From Loktanella salsilacus (GTDB lineage: Bacteria > Pseudomonadota > Alphaproteobacteria > Rhodobacterales > Rhodobacteraceae), in assembly GCF_900114485.1 (NCBI RefSeq), contig NZ_FOTF01000001.1, forward strand, positions 124,001 to 188,000: DNA of 64,000 nucleotides. The letters run 5' to 3'. The position numbers were made by a program, and so were the translations under genes. Positions 1-8,521 of the stretch are shown piece after piece (positions within the stretch are counted from its first letter, which is position 1; the number at the start of each line of letters is the position of its first letter). The notes beneath the pieces are model-generated. The model worked only from the letters and a program-made list of their open reading frames with translations, ran no database searches and was not told the DNA's origin.

Positions 1-748
1 AGGTGACGACCATATAGTCGAGCACGCCGTGGTTGGTTTCGGTCACGCCGTCCTGCACTTCAAAGAACTTCTGGCCGTAGATGTTGGACCATGTGTTTTC
101 CTGGCCGTCGACAACGCCAGTCTGCAGCGCACCGTAGACTTCGGAAAACGCCATCGGCTGCGGCGAGGCACCCAGTGCGTTCATCTGTGCGACCAGCACG
201 TCAGACGGCTGCACGCGGAACTTCAGGCCGTTTGCGTCAGAAGGCTCTAGCAGCGGCTTGTTGGCCGAAATCTGCTTCATGCCGTTGTGCCAGTAGCCCA
301 GACCCTGCAGGCCGCGGCGCTGCATCATGTCCAGCATGCCTTTGCCCGTCTCGGACGCTTGGAACGCGTCAACAGCGTCGATGTTTTTGAACATGAACGG
401 CAGGTCGAACAAGCGGTAGGCTTTGGTGATGGATTCGAACAGCGACAGGGACGGCGCGGCCAGTTGCACGTCGCCGCGCAGCAAGGCTTCGATGACCTGC
501 TCGTCGGTGTACAGGGTGGAGTTCGGGAAGACCTCCATGCACATGGTGCCGTCCATCTCTGCGTTGACACGTTCCATCAACAGCTGCGCCGCGATCCCCT
601 TGGGGTGCTTGTCGGTGTTGGTGACGTGGCTAAACTTGACGACGGTTTCGCCGTCATCGCAGCCCGCAGCGGAATGGCTTTCGGCCAGCGTGGCGGTGGC
701 AGCGACGGACATCGCAGCAGCAAGAGCGGCGGTTTTCAGAAAAGTCAT
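1..748 (-). CDS. dctP: TRAP transporter substrate-binding protein, DctP family (3'-truncated by window edge)
   Basis: Periplasmic solute receptor of a tripartite ATP-independent transporter; it would deliver a carboxylate to a DctQM permease encoded beyond the left edge. The reading frame starts at an ATG (complement of 746-748) behind a GGAGGAGA ribosome site. It opens with a signal peptide (Lys, then an Ala-rich core ending in ALAES), followed by a mature region with VVKFSHV, the LKFRVQ segment that carries the family's substrate-binding arginine, and DGQENTW..YGQKFFEVQ, typical of C4-dicarboxylate members. It is still open at base 1, so about 249 residues of an expected 330 or so are present. 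The family is certain from these motifs; the true substrate cannot be read. It stands divergent from the P450 gene. Confidence 0.93.
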   Translation of the reverse strand, partial: MTFLKTAALAAAMSVAATATLAESHSAAGCDDGETVVKFSHVTNTDKHPKGIAAQLLMERVNAEMDGTMCMEVFPNSTLYTDEQVIEALLRGDVQLAAPSLSLFESITKAYRLFDLPFMFKNIDAVDAFQASETGKGMLDMMQRRGLQGLGYWHNGMKQISANKPLLEPSDANGLKFRVQPSDVLVAQMNALGASPQPMAFSEVYGALQTGVVDGQENTWSNIYGQKFFEVQDGVTETNHGVLDYMVVT

Positions 749-963
749 GGTGTCTCCTCCCAGAGATCGAAGTTTGCTTTCGGTCTAAGGCCGAAACGGT
801 CAATTATGTCTACACGACAAGGTGAAGGTGACAAGCGCTTATCGCGCGGCAAAGTGACCTTATAGCGCTAACATAAGAATGGGTTGTGCAAAAAAGGGTC
901 AGGGCAGCGTGCGGATGCAACCGGGCCTTGCGGAAGTGCAGCAAGCCGGAAATATTGCGCGAT

Positions 964-2121
964 ATGAAAAGCTTCACCCAATCCCCGACCGAGCCTGCAT
1001 TCGTGCAAAACCCCTACCCTGCCTATGACGCAATGCGCGCGCTGGGGCCATTTGTGCGGTGGACGGATTACGATCTGATCTGCACGACCAGCCATGCCGT
1101 GACCTCTGCTATGCTGCGCGACAAACGGCTGGGGCGTCAGGTACCCGAAGAGCTTGCCCCCGCCCCCGACGCCGCCCGCGCCGCGTTCGACGGGATCGAG
1201 GCGCATTCCATGCTAGAGCTGGAAGGGGCCGATCACATGCGCCTGCGCGGGCTGGTGCTGCGGTCCTTTACGTCCCGCGGGATTGCCGGGCTGGCGGATG
1301 GCATCCGGGCGCTGTGTCATACTTTGGTCGACCAGTTTCCCGCCGGGGACTTTGACCTGCTGGACGCCTATGCTCGCCCTGTGCCCGTCATCACCATCGC
1401 CCGCCTGCTGGGCGTGCCAGAGTCTGCGGCGGACGATCTGCTGCGCTGGTCCAACGCCATGGTCGCGATGTATCAGGCGCGGCTGACGCCCCAGATTATT
1501 GCCGAGGCCGAGGCCGCGACGGAAGATTTCAGCGCCTTTATCCGCGCGCATCTGGTCCACAAGCGTGCAGAACCGGGCGATGACCTGATTTCGACCCTGC
1601 TGGCGGCCGGGGATAAAATCAACGAGGCGGAGATGATCTCGACCTGTATTCTACTGCTGAATGCGGGCCACGAGGCGACGGTGCATACGCTGGGCAACGG
1701 CGTCAAAGCGATGCTAGAGGCCGGCGTGCGCCGCGCGGATGCCGCTGCGGTGGAGGAGATCATGCGCCTTGATCCGCCCCTGCATATGTTCACGCGCTGG
1801 GTGATGGAGGATTGCGAGATCGCAGGCCAGTCGTTCAAGCGCGGCGAGAAGATCGGCTGCCTGCTAGGGTCCGCCAACCGCGACCCCAGCATCTGGGACG
1901 CGCCAGAGGCATTCAACCCAGAGCGCACAGGCCCCGCACATGTCGCCTTTGGCGGCGGCGCGCATTTCTGCGTCGGCGCGCCGCTGGCGCGTATGGAATT
2001 GCAGATCGCGCTAGAGGTCCTGTGGGAGCGCTGCCCAGATCTGGTCTTAGCCGAAGCGCCCGTTTACGCGGATGTTTATCATTTTCATGGGTTGGAGCGG
2101 TTGACGGTGCGGCGCGGGTAA
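964..2121 (+). CDS. Cytochrome P450, bacterial class I type
   Basis: Heme-thiolate monooxygenase of 385 residues, a normal soluble bacterial P450 length. All signature elements are visible: the I-helix oxygen-activation motif AGHEAT (234-239), the K-helix ExxR as EIMR (265-268) and the heme loop FGGGAHFCVGAPLA with ligand Cys336. The ATG at 964 was chosen because homologous sequence (PTEPAFVQNPYPAY) begins just after it; a longer in-frame start at 886 adds unconserved residues. No ferredoxin or reductase partner lies beside it, so electrons must come from elsewhere. Substrate unknown; neighbours (a TRAP receptor and an Lrp regulator) do not identify it. A Rhodobacterales repeat element follows the stop codon. 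Confidence 0.93.
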   Translation: MKSFTQSPTEPAFVQNPYPAYDAMRALGPFVRWTDYDLICTTSHAVTSAMLRDKRLGRQVPEELAPAPDAARAAFDGIEAHSMLELEGADHMRLRGLVLRSFTSRGIAGLADGIRALCHTLVDQFPAGDFDLLDAYARPVPVITIARLLGVPESAADDLLRWSNAMVAMYQARLTPQIIAEAEAATEDFSAFIRAHLVHKRAEPGDDLISTLLAAGDKINEAEMISTCILLLNAGHEATVHTLGNGVKAMLEAGVRRADAAAVEEIMRLDPPLHMFTRWVMEDCEIAGQSFKRGEKIGCLLGSANRDPSIWDAPEAFNPERTGPAHVAFGGGAHFCVGAPLARMELQIALEVLWERCPDLVLAEAPVYADVYHFHGLERLTVRRG

Positions 2122-2154
2122 GCCTGCGATCGCCGCGCGTTGGGTGGTGTCGCG

Positions 2155-2187
2155 GCCTCCGGCGGGAGTATTTTCGGCAAGATGATG
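2155..2187 (+). repeat. Rhodobacterales intergenic repeat, copy 1
   Basis: GCCTCCGGCGGGAGTATTTT followed by CGGCAAGATGATG, lying 33 bases after the P450 stop, between convergent genes. It matches other copies at 6922, 24231, 33757, 36049, 36127 and 47750 in core GAGTATTTT and CAAGATGA. I recognise this element as common at gene ends in Roseobacter genomes; its function is unknown to me. Confidence 0.75.
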
Positions 2188-2228
2188 GGATGACGCAAGG
2201 CGGGCAGACCGGACTGGCCGCGGGAGGA

Positions 2229-2690
2229 TCATAGCGGCAAGGCGGCGGTGGATTTGATTTCCTCCATCGATAGTAGTGCTGTGACGTTGTGGACTTTCAC
2301 CTCTGAAATCAGGGCTTGGTAGAAGGTGTCATAGGCGCGGGCGTTGGCGACGCGGACCTTAAGGATGTAGTCGATATCCCCAGCAAGGCGGTGCGCTTCT
2401 TGCACCTCTGGCCGGGATTTAAGGGCGGCGAGGAAGCGTTTTTGCCAGTCGGCATCGTGTTCACTGGTGCGGATCAGGACGAAGAAACACGCCTCGAACC
2501 CCAGCGCTTCGGCATCAAGGATGACGGTGGTTTGACCGATGATGCCAGCCTCGCGCAATTTGCGGATCCGATTCCACACAGGCGTCTTGGAAGAGCCGAC
2601 TTCGGCGGCGATTTCATCGAGCGAGCGGCTGGCATCGCGTTGCAAGGCGGCGAGGATTTTTCGATCTGTGTCGTCGATGCGAACGGGCAT
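2229..2690 (-). CDS. Lrp/AsnC family transcriptional regulator
   Basis: A 153-residue one-domain-plus-RAM regulator, full length for the family. The N-terminal winged helix-turn-helix (about residues 5-55) reads IDDTDRKILAALQRDAS, then SLDEIAAEVGSSKTPVWNRI. The C-terminal ligand-binding RAM domain (about 65-145) contains GDIDYILKV. It is divergent from cysG across 135 bases that hold a 13-bp palindrome (2783-2795). Regulation of the adjacent siroheme/sulfite reduction operon is therefore inferred from position, not seen. The effector is unknown; an amino acid or cysteine precursor would fit the family. Confidence 0.92.
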   Translation of the reverse strand: MPVRIDDTDRKILAALQRDASRSLDEIAAEVGSSKTPVWNRIRKLREAGIIGQTTVILDAEALGFEACFFVLIRTSEHDADWQKRFLAALKSRPEVQEAHRLAGDIDYILKVRVANARAYDTFYQALISEVKVHNVTALLSMEEIKSTAALPL

Positions 2691-2782
2691 ACTGCGTTTC
2701 CGATTATTCTGGCACAGGCGTGCTGATTTGACATGAGCGCGGGACGTATGTCCTTATCTACGCGCAGTAGTGGTCAAAAACC

Positions 2783-2795
2783 AGAACAATGTTCT
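2783..2795. promoter_or_regulatory. Palindromic operator candidate between lrp and cysG
   Basis: AGAACA-A-TGTTCT is a perfect 6-1-6 inverted repeat 31 bases before the cysG ATG and 92 bases before the Lrp-type gene. Size and position suit a dimeric regulator such as the adjacent Lrp protein. Inference only; no transcription start is known. Confidence 0.45.
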
Positions 2796-2825
2796 ATATC
2801 AAGGGCAAGTAAAGGAGCGCTTGGC

Positions 2826-4223
2826 ATGGATCATTTTCCCGTCTTCATGGCCGTCGCAGGACGGCGCATCGTTCTGTCCGGTGGCGGTGAGGCTGCGCTG
2901 GCCAAGCTGCGCCTGATCCTAAAGACGACGGCGCATGTGACCGTGATTGCAGCGCAGGCTGCGCCTGAAATCCATCGTTGGGCCGCTGAGGGGCGTTTGC
3001 ACCTGATTTCGCGCGGTATGGAGCCGGGTGACGCGATGTGCGCTGTCTTGTTTTATGCGGCGAACGAGGATGACGTCGAGGACGCGCGGGTGGCCGCGCT
3101 GGCGCACCGCGACGGCGCGCGGGTAAATATCGTTGATAATCTGGCAGACAGCCAGTTCATCACCCCTGCCATCGTGGACCGTGATCCGGTTGTCGTGGCC
3201 ATCGGCACCGAAGGCGCGGCCCCCGTTCTAGCGCGGCGCATCAAGCGTGACCTGGAAGAGCGGCTTCCGGCGCAGCTGGGCGTTTTGGCGCGGATCGGCA
3301 AGACCTTTCGCGCGGCGGCTGATGTGCTGCCGATGGGCGTGAAGCGGCGGGATTTCTGGTCCGCATTTTACGATAAGATCGGCCCGCAAGCAATTGAAAA
3401 AGGAGGGGAATCCGCCGTCGTACCTGCGTTGGAAGCGCTGCTGGATGAGACCTTGGCCACAACTGAAAAGCTGGGCCATGTGGATCTGGTTGGCGCAGGT
3501 CCGGGCGATCCAGAGCTGCTGACGCTGAAGGCCCGCAAGGCGCTGGATGTGGCCGATGTCGTGATTTACGACCGCCTTGTCAGCGGCGAGATCCTAGAGC
3601 TTGCGCGCCGCGAGGCCGTGATGATCGACGCGGGCAAAGAAGGCTTTGGCGCGGCGATGGCGCAGGAAGACATCGACGCGCTGATCGTGCAGCACGCCCT
3701 GAACGGGGCCCATGTTGTGCGGCTTAAATCTGGCGATCCGACGGTCTTTGGCCGCTTGGATGAGGAAATAGACGCGCTGGATGCGGCGGGCATCAGCTGG
3801 CGCATCGTGCCGGGGATCACGGCGGCCAGTGCCGCTGTGGCTGGGATCGGGCAAAGCCTGACCAAGCGCGGGCGCAACGGGTCGGTGCGGTTTCTGACCG
3901 GGCACGACACCAAAGGCTTTGCCGATCACGATTGGAAAGCGCTGGCCCGCCCCGGCGAGGTTGCCGCGATCTATATGGGCAAGCGCGCGGCGCGGTTCAT
4001 TCAGGGGCGGCTGCTAATGCATGGTGCCAATCCAATGACGCCGGTGACGGTGATCGAAAACGCATCCCGCCCGGATGCGCGGGTGCTGGCGACTACGCTG
4101 GCGCAGCTCGAGCCGACTTTGACCAAAGCAGGCCTGAACGGCCCTGCCCTGACCTTTCTGGGCCTTGCCCCCCGCGACGCGGTGGCCGCCCGTAACGACA
4201 TGAATATCGAGGAGTTCGCGTGA
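2826..4223 (+). CDS. cysG: Siroheme synthase CysG (SUMT / precorrin-2 dehydrogenase / ferrochelatase)
   Basis: Trifunctional enzyme of 465 residues that turns uroporphyrinogen III into siroheme, the cofactor of the sulfite/nitrite reductase encoded two genes downstream. The N-terminal dehydrogenase-chelatase half shows the NAD-binding RRIVLSGGGEAALAK and VDRDPVVVAIGTEG. The C-terminal methyltransferase half (from about residue 218) shows VDLVGAGPGDPELLTLKA, LKSGDPTVFGR and VPGITAASAA. The ATG at 2826 has a good AAAGGAG site; an upstream in-frame start at 2733 adds about 31 unconserved residues. It is the first gene of a tightly spaced operon and one of two cysG paralogues in the window (the other at 53401). 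Confidence 0.96.
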   Translation: MDHFPVFMAVAGRRIVLSGGGEAALAKLRLILKTTAHVTVIAAQAAPEIHRWAAEGRLHLISRGMEPGDAMCAVLFYAANEDDVEDARVAALAHRDGARVNIVDNLADSQFITPAIVDRDPVVVAIGTEGAAPVLARRIKRDLEERLPAQLGVLARIGKTFRAAADVLPMGVKRRDFWSAFYDKIGPQAIEKGGESAVVPALEALLDETLATTEKLGHVDLVGAGPGDPELLTLKARKALDVADVVIYDRLVSGEILELARREAVMIDAGKEGFGAAMAQEDIDALIVQHALNGAHVVRLKSGDPTVFGRLDEEIDALDAAGISWRIVPGITAASAAVAGIGQSLTKRGRNGSVRFLTGHDTKGFADHDWKALARPGEVAAIYMGKRAARFIQGRLLMHGANPMTPVTVIENASRPDARVLATTLAQLEPTLTKAGLNGPALTFLGLAPRDAVAARNDMNIEEFA

Positions 4224-4522
4224 TGGCGAAGCAATTTACCCCCAAGGTCGTCACGGCCAATGCCCTGCTGTCCGGCGACGCTGTCTGGCTAACCGAAGAC
4301 GACCGCTGGACCGGCGATATCGCCGAGGCAGAGCTGCTAAGCGATGAGGCCCATGCAGACCTGCGTCTGATCGAGGCGAACCTGCGGCAGGCGGAAATCG
4401 CCGGTGCCTATTTGGCAGACGCCAAGGCGACGGATAACGGCCCCGCGCCCACCCACTTTCGCGAGGAGTTCCGCACGCGCGGGCCTTCCAACTATTTCCA
4501 CGGCAAGCAGGCAGAGGCTTAA
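4223..4522 (+). CDS. DUF2849 family small protein of the sulfite reduction operon
   Basis: A 99-residue protein whose ATG overlaps the cysG stop by one base (TGATG) and ends three bases before cysI. It contains FTPKVVTANALLSGDAVWL near the N-terminus and a conserved C-terminus with REEFRTRGPSNY. I recognise it as the DUF2849 family, repeatedly found between cysG and cysI in alphaproteobacteria. It has no signal peptide, membrane segment or cysteine. Its role is unknown; an accessory part in electron delivery or assembly of the reductase is a guess from context. Confidence 0.85.
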   Translation: MAKQFTPKVVTANALLSGDAVWLTEDDRWTGDIAEAELLSDEAHADLRLIEANLRQAEIAGAYLADAKATDNGPAPTHFREEFRTRGPSNYFHGKQAEA

Positions 4523-4525
4523 CCA

Positions 4526-6196
4526 ATGTATAGCTATAACGAATTCGACGAAGCTTTTGTCCGCACGCGTGTTGCCCAGTTCCGCGGCCAAGTGGAACGC
4601 CGCATTGACGGCAGCCTGACCGAGGATGAATTCAAGCCGCTGCGCCTGATGAACGGTCTGTATCTGCAGCTGCATGCCTATATGCTGCGGGTTGCGATCC
4701 CTTACGGCACGCTGAACGGCGGCCAGATGCGCCAGTTGGCGATGATCGCGGAAAAGTTCGACCAAGGCTATGGCCACTTCACCACGCGCCAGAACATCCA
4801 GTACAACTGGCCTAAGCTGCCGGATGTGCCAGATATCCTAGAGGCTTTGGCCGACGTGGAAATGCACGCGATCCAGACCAGCGGCAACACAATCCGCAAC
4901 GTGACCGCCGACCACTTTGCCGGCGCTGCCGCGGACGAGGTCGCCGATCCGCGCCCCTATGCAGAATTGCTGCGCCAGTGGTCGACCGACCATCCCGAGT
5001 TCCAGTTCCTGCCGCGCAAGTTCAAGATTGCCGTGACTGGTGCCGAACAGGATCGCGCTGTGATCGCGGCCCATGACATCGGCTTGCAACTGGTAGAAAA
5101 GGACGGCGAGATCGGCTTTCGCGTACTGGTCGGCGGGGGCCTTGGCCGCACGCCGATGATCGGCAAGGAAATCAGCGCCTTCGTGTCGCAGGCCGATATC
5201 CTGCCCTATTGCGAGGCGATTGTGTCCGTGTGGAACCTGCTGGGACGCCGCGACAACAAGTACAAGGCGCGCATCAAGATCACCGTGCACGAGCATGGTA
5301 TCGACGATATCCGCACCCGCGTCGAAGATCGGTTTGCCCGGATCAAGCCGACGTTCTCTGGCGTGGATCAGGTGCTGCTGGCTGACATCAAGGCGGCCTT
5401 CGCGCCGCCCGCCCTGCCCGCGCGCGGCACCGACGGCTTTGAGGCCGCGAAGGCCGCAAACCCTGCGTTCCGCAGCTGGTGCGACACAAACCTGACCGCG
5501 CATAAAAACGCGGATTATACCATCGTCAGCGTGTCGCTGAAAAAGCACGGCGCGACCCCCGGCGATGCCAGCGCCGAGCAGATGCGTGTCCTGGCCGATC
5601 TGGCCGAACGCTTTGGTCACAATGAGCTGCGCATCAGCCACGAGCAGAACGTGATCCTGCCGCATATCGCCAAGGCCGATCTGGTCGAGGTCTATGCTGC
5701 CCTGCGCGCTGTGGAACTGGCGACGGCGAATATCGGCCTGATTTCTGACATCATCGCTTGCCCCGGGATGGATTATTGCGCGCTGGCGACGGCGCGTTCG
5801 ATCCCGATTGCCCAGCAGATCGCCACCCGCTTTGACGAGCTGAAACTGGAACACGACGTCGGCCCGCTGAAAATTAAGATTTCGGGCTGCATCAATGCCT
5901 GCGGGCATCACCACGTCGGCCATATCGGCATCCTCGGCCTCGACCGTGCGGGGGTTGAAAACTATCAGGTGACGCTGGGCGGCGACGGCACGCAGGATGC
6001 GGCGATTGGTGAACGCGCTGGTCCCGGTTTCAGCGCAGAGGAAATCATCCCCGCGATTGAACGTCTGGTGCTGGGCTACATGGACCTGCGCGATGCCCCC
6101 GAAGAGACATTCCTGCAAGCCTACCGCCGTCTAGGGGCAGAGCCGTTCAAGGCTGTCCTTTACCCCGATAAAGAAGGGAAGCGTGATGCCGCGTGA
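4526..6196 (+). CDS. cysI: Assimilatory nitrite/sulfite reductase, siroheme-[4Fe-4S] (CysI type)
   Basis: Reduces sulfite to sulfide with six electrons in the cytoplasm. The 556-residue protein has the two-fold nitrite/sulfite reductase architecture: ferredoxin-like half domain with TTRQNIQYNW near residue 90, and siroheme-cluster ligands as C412-x5-C418 (CPGMDYC) and C455-x3-C459 (CINACGHHH). The sequence class is shared by sulfite and nitrite reductases; sulfite is chosen because cysH is next and a separate nirBD is present at 58-61 kb. It overlaps cysH by 11 bases, implying coupled translation. No flavoprotein CysJ is present, so ferredoxin fed by the fpr gene at 7436 is the likely donor (inference). 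Confidence 0.94.
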   Translation: MYSYNEFDEAFVRTRVAQFRGQVERRIDGSLTEDEFKPLRLMNGLYLQLHAYMLRVAIPYGTLNGGQMRQLAMIAEKFDQGYGHFTTRQNIQYNWPKLPDVPDILEALADVEMHAIQTSGNTIRNVTADHFAGAAADEVADPRPYAELLRQWSTDHPEFQFLPRKFKIAVTGAEQDRAVIAAHDIGLQLVEKDGEIGFRVLVGGGLGRTPMIGKEISAFVSQADILPYCEAIVSVWNLLGRRDNKYKARIKITVHEHGIDDIRTRVEDRFARIKPTFSGVDQVLLADIKAAFAPPALPARGTDGFEAAKAANPAFRSWCDTNLTAHKNADYTIVSVSLKKHGATPGDASAEQMRVLADLAERFGHNELRISHEQNVILPHIAKADLVEVYAALRAVELATANIGLISDIIACPGMDYCALATARSIPIAQQIATRFDELKLEHDVGPLKIKISGCINACGHHHVGHIGILGLDRAGVENYQVTLGGDGTQDAAIGERAGPGFSAEEIIPAIERLVLGYMDLRDAPEETFLQAYRRLGAEPFKAVLYPDKEGKRDAA

Positions 6197-6926
6197 CGAT
6201 CTGCAAGCCCGCGCCGATGCGCTGAATAGTGCGTATAAGCATCATTCAGCCCATGCGGTGCTGGAACGGGCGCTGAAAGACCCTGATGTCGGGCAACTTG
6301 CGCTTGTCAGCTCTTTTGGCGCGGAATCCGTGGCGCTGCTGCATTTGGTGTCGGTCATTGATCGCCACACGCCGGTAATCTTTCTGGATACCGAAATGCT
6401 CTTTGCCGAAACGCTAACCTATCAGATGGAGGTCGCAGAGCGGCTGAACCTGAAGGACATGCACGTTTTGCACCCGGACCGGCAGGAGGTGTTTGAGCAA
6501 GACAACGAAGGCCTGCTGCACCTTGCCGATCCCGATAGCTGCTGCGCACTGCGCAAGACCGTGCCATTGCAGCGGGCGCTGGCCCCCTTTGACGGCTGGA
6601 TTACCGGGCGCAAGCAATACCAAGGCGGCAAACGTACGGCCTTGCCGTTCTTCGAGGCGGATGGCGATCACCTCAAGGTGAACCCGCTAGCCCATTGGGA
6701 CCGGCAGGACGTGCAGGACTACATGACCGAAAACCGCCTGCCCCGGCATCCGCTGGTCGCGCAAGGCTATCCATCCATCGGCTGCGCCCCCTGCACTACG
6801 CGCGTTGCGCCGGGTGAAGACCCCCGCGCGGGCCGCTGGCGCAATCAGGAAAAGACCGAATGCGGAATTCACTTTGTGAATGGCAAGATGGTTCGGATAC
6901 AAGCGCCGGAGGCAAAGGTCGGATGA
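6186..6926 (+). CDS. cysH: Adenylyl-sulfate reductase CysH, [4Fe-4S] type
   Basis: Thiol-dependent reductase producing sulfite from activated sulfate. The 246-residue protein has an ATP-pyrophosphatase-like fold with LVSSFGAESVALLHL near residue 40. The paired cysteines C119-C120 (DSCCALRKT) and C200-x2-C203 (GCAPCTTR) are the four cluster ligands that mark APS-reducing rather than purely PAPS-reducing enzymes. The ATG at 6186 lies inside the end of cysI. The last codons run into a copy of the Rhodobacterales repeat, so the C-terminus may have been rewritten by repeat insertion. Confidence 0.95.
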   Translation: MPRDDLQARADALNSAYKHHSAHAVLERALKDPDVGQLALVSSFGAESVALLHLVSVIDRHTPVIFLDTEMLFAETLTYQMEVAERLNLKDMHVLHPDRQEVFEQDNEGLLHLADPDSCCALRKTVPLQRALAPFDGWITGRKQYQGGKRTALPFFEADGDHLKVNPLAHWDRQDVQDYMTENRLPRHPLVAQGYPSIGCAPCTTRVAPGEDPRAGRWRNQEKTECGIHFVNGKMVRIQAPEAKVG

Positions 6927-6946
6927 GTATTTTGAGCAAGATGATG
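6922..6946 (+). repeat. Rhodobacterales intergenic repeat, copy 2 (overlaps cysH stop)
   Basis: GATGAGTATTTTGAGCAAG followed by ATGATG has the same core as the copies at 2155 and 47750. The TGA of cysH lies inside it, so the element supplies the stop codon. Confidence 0.65.
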
Positions 6947-6975
6947 CAGGGGCGCAGCGCCCGGAGGACGATAAG

Positions 6976-7383
6976 ATGAGTGTAATTGTAACCGATACAG
7001 GCTTTGCCGCCGATGACTTTGACGGCGACTTTGTGGCCCTTGGCGACGTGGCGCTGGAAGTACCCGGCGCGGTGGATGTGCCATCGGACGCAGAGCCGGA
7101 CGCTGTGCGCACGGTGATGCAGGCCCCGATGATCCGTATCGCCTTTCCCAGCTTTTCCGATGGGCGCGGCTTTACGCTGGCCGCGATCCTGCGACGTGCA
7201 GGCTATCAGGGGCGTCTGCGCGCCTGCGGCCATGTGATTGCGGACCAATACGCAATGGCGCGGCGCAGCGGGTTTGACGAGGTCGAGATCAGCGATGATC
7301 TGGCCGCACGTCAGCCAGAGCCGCAGTGGCTGGCCCGCGCCGATTGGCAGGCCCATGATTATCAGGCGCGGATGCGCGGCTAA
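6976..7383 (+). CDS. DUF934 family protein, sulfite reduction operon
   Basis: A 135-residue soluble protein with a good GGAGG site before the ATG at 6976. Conserved segments are IRIAFPSFSDGRGFTLAAILR, then GYQGRLRACGHVIADQYAMARRSGFDEVEI, matching DUF934, a family habitually downstream of cysI/cysH in proteobacteria. No catalytic motif can be named. Co-occurrence suggests a structural or electron-transfer partner of the sulfite reductase, but this is inference. An upstream in-frame GTG/ATG extension overlapping cysH (from 6880) is not supported by conservation. Confidence 0.88.
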   Translation: MSVIVTDTGFAADDFDGDFVALGDVALEVPGAVDVPSDAEPDAVRTVMQAPMIRIAFPSFSDGRGFTLAAILRRAGYQGRLRACGHVIADQYAMARRSGFDEVEISDDLAARQPEPQWLARADWQAHDYQARMRG

Positions 7384-7435
7384 CCCCTTTCCCTTTTCTT
7401 GACGAACCAGAGGCGCGGCGCCATCAGGGCTGCGA

Positions 7436-8293
7436 ATGAATGATATGACAGAGCAATCCCCCGTGACCGAAGCCACCGCAAAAGCCGTCCCCGCCCTGCC
7501 CGACGCGCAGACCGTCACCGCCGTGACCCATTACACGGACCGGCTGTTTTCGTTCCGCGTGACGCGTCCCGCGTCCCTGCGGTTCCGGTCTGGCGAATTC
7601 GTCATGATCGGGCTGATGGGCGATCCGCACCCCGAAACGGGCAAGCAAAAGCCGCTGCTGCGCGCCTATTCTATTGCCTCGCCAAGCTGGGACGAAGAGC
7701 TGGAGTTCTATTCGATCAAGGTCGAAGACGGCCCGCTGACGTCCAAGCTACAGCACATCGAAGTCGGCGATCAGATCATCCTTAAGCCCAAGCCCGTTGG
7801 CACGCTGGTGCATGACGCCCTGCTGCCCGGCAAGCGGATCTACTTCTTTTCCACTGGCACCGGCTTTGCGCCATTTGCGTCCCTGCTGCGCGAGCCAGAC
7901 ACCTATGAGAACTACGACGAGGTCATCGTCACCCATACCTGCCGCGATGTGGCAGAGCTGACGTACGGCGCGAACCTGATTGAAAGCATCAAGCAAGACG
8001 AGATGATGATCGAACTGCTGGGTGAAGAGAACCTAGCCAAGATCCGCTACTACCCCACCACCACGCGCGAGAAGAGCGCCAAGATGGGCCGGATCACCAC
8101 GCTGATCGAAAACGGCGAGTTGTTCACCGATCTCGGCGTGCCGCCGCTGAACCCCGAAACCGACCGCGCCATGGTATGCGGCAGCCTTGCGTTCAACAAA
8201 GACATCGCCGCCTTGATGGAGGCCGCTGGCCTGCACGAGGGTGCCAATTCCGAGCCGGGCGAGTTCGTGATCGAGAAAGCCTTCGTCGGCTAA
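7436..8293 (+). CDS. fpr: Ferredoxin--NADP+ reductase
   Basis: FAD enzyme of 285 residues that exchanges electrons between NADPH and ferredoxin. The FAD-binding barrel carries RAYSIASPS, the pyrophosphate and NADP region GTGFAPFASLLREPDTYE, then VTHTCRDVAEL and MVCGSLAFNKD, and the protein ends in FVIEKAFVG. It is about 25 residues longer at the N-terminus than the E. coli enzyme. It lies 52 bases after the sulfur operon and is followed by a hairpin, so it may be co-transcribed and could supply reduced ferredoxin to CysI (inference). Confidence 0.93.
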   Translation: MNDMTEQSPVTEATAKAVPALPDAQTVTAVTHYTDRLFSFRVTRPASLRFRSGEFVMIGLMGDPHPETGKQKPLLRAYSIASPSWDEELEFYSIKVEDGPLTSKLQHIEVGDQIILKPKPVGTLVHDALLPGKRIYFFSTGTGFAPFASLLREPDTYENYDEVIVTHTCRDVAELTYGANLIESIKQDEMMIELLGEENLAKIRYYPTTTREKSAKMGRITTLIENGELFTDLGVPPLNPETDRAMVCGSLAFNKDIAALMEAAGLHEGANSEPGEFVIEKAFVG

Positions 8294-8315
8294 CGATTTA
8301 CGACTGATGATTTAC

Positions 8316-8343
8316 AAGGGCGCGTCCTATTGGGCGCGCCTTT
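8316..8343 (+). terminator. Terminator-like hairpin after fpr
   Basis: AAGGGCGCG and CGCGCCTTT pair with one bulged G around a 10-base loop and run into TTTCTT. Confidence 0.6.
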
Positions 8344-8507
8344 CTTCGTTCAGATTATGCCGAACTGCCGGGCGGGCGGTGGAACGTTTAGTCCCGTCGC
8401 GTCGCTGACCATAATCGCCTCTATTCCGTAGGCTTTCTGCGACGCAGCGGATGGCTGCAATCTGCTGGTTACCAAACATTTGGCCAGCGGCAGACTTCGC
8501 ATGCGAA

Positions 8508-8521
8508 CTGATCTGGATCAG
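8508..8521 (+). promoter_or_regulatory. FNR/FnrL-like box upstream of yihY
   Basis: CTGATCTGGATCAG is a perfect 14-bp palindrome fitting TTGAT-N4-ATCAA with C/G at the ends. A TAACAT hexamer at 8544-8549 would place a start near 8556, about 41.5 bases from the box centre, the classic class II activator geometry. Binding is inferred. Confidence 0.5.

Noticed and set aside
4838-6118. Long open frame (426 codons) on the minus strand inside cysI
   Set aside because: It lies wholly within a gene with full motif support; it is Gln/His/Val-rich antisense translation of high-GC codons with no ribosome site.
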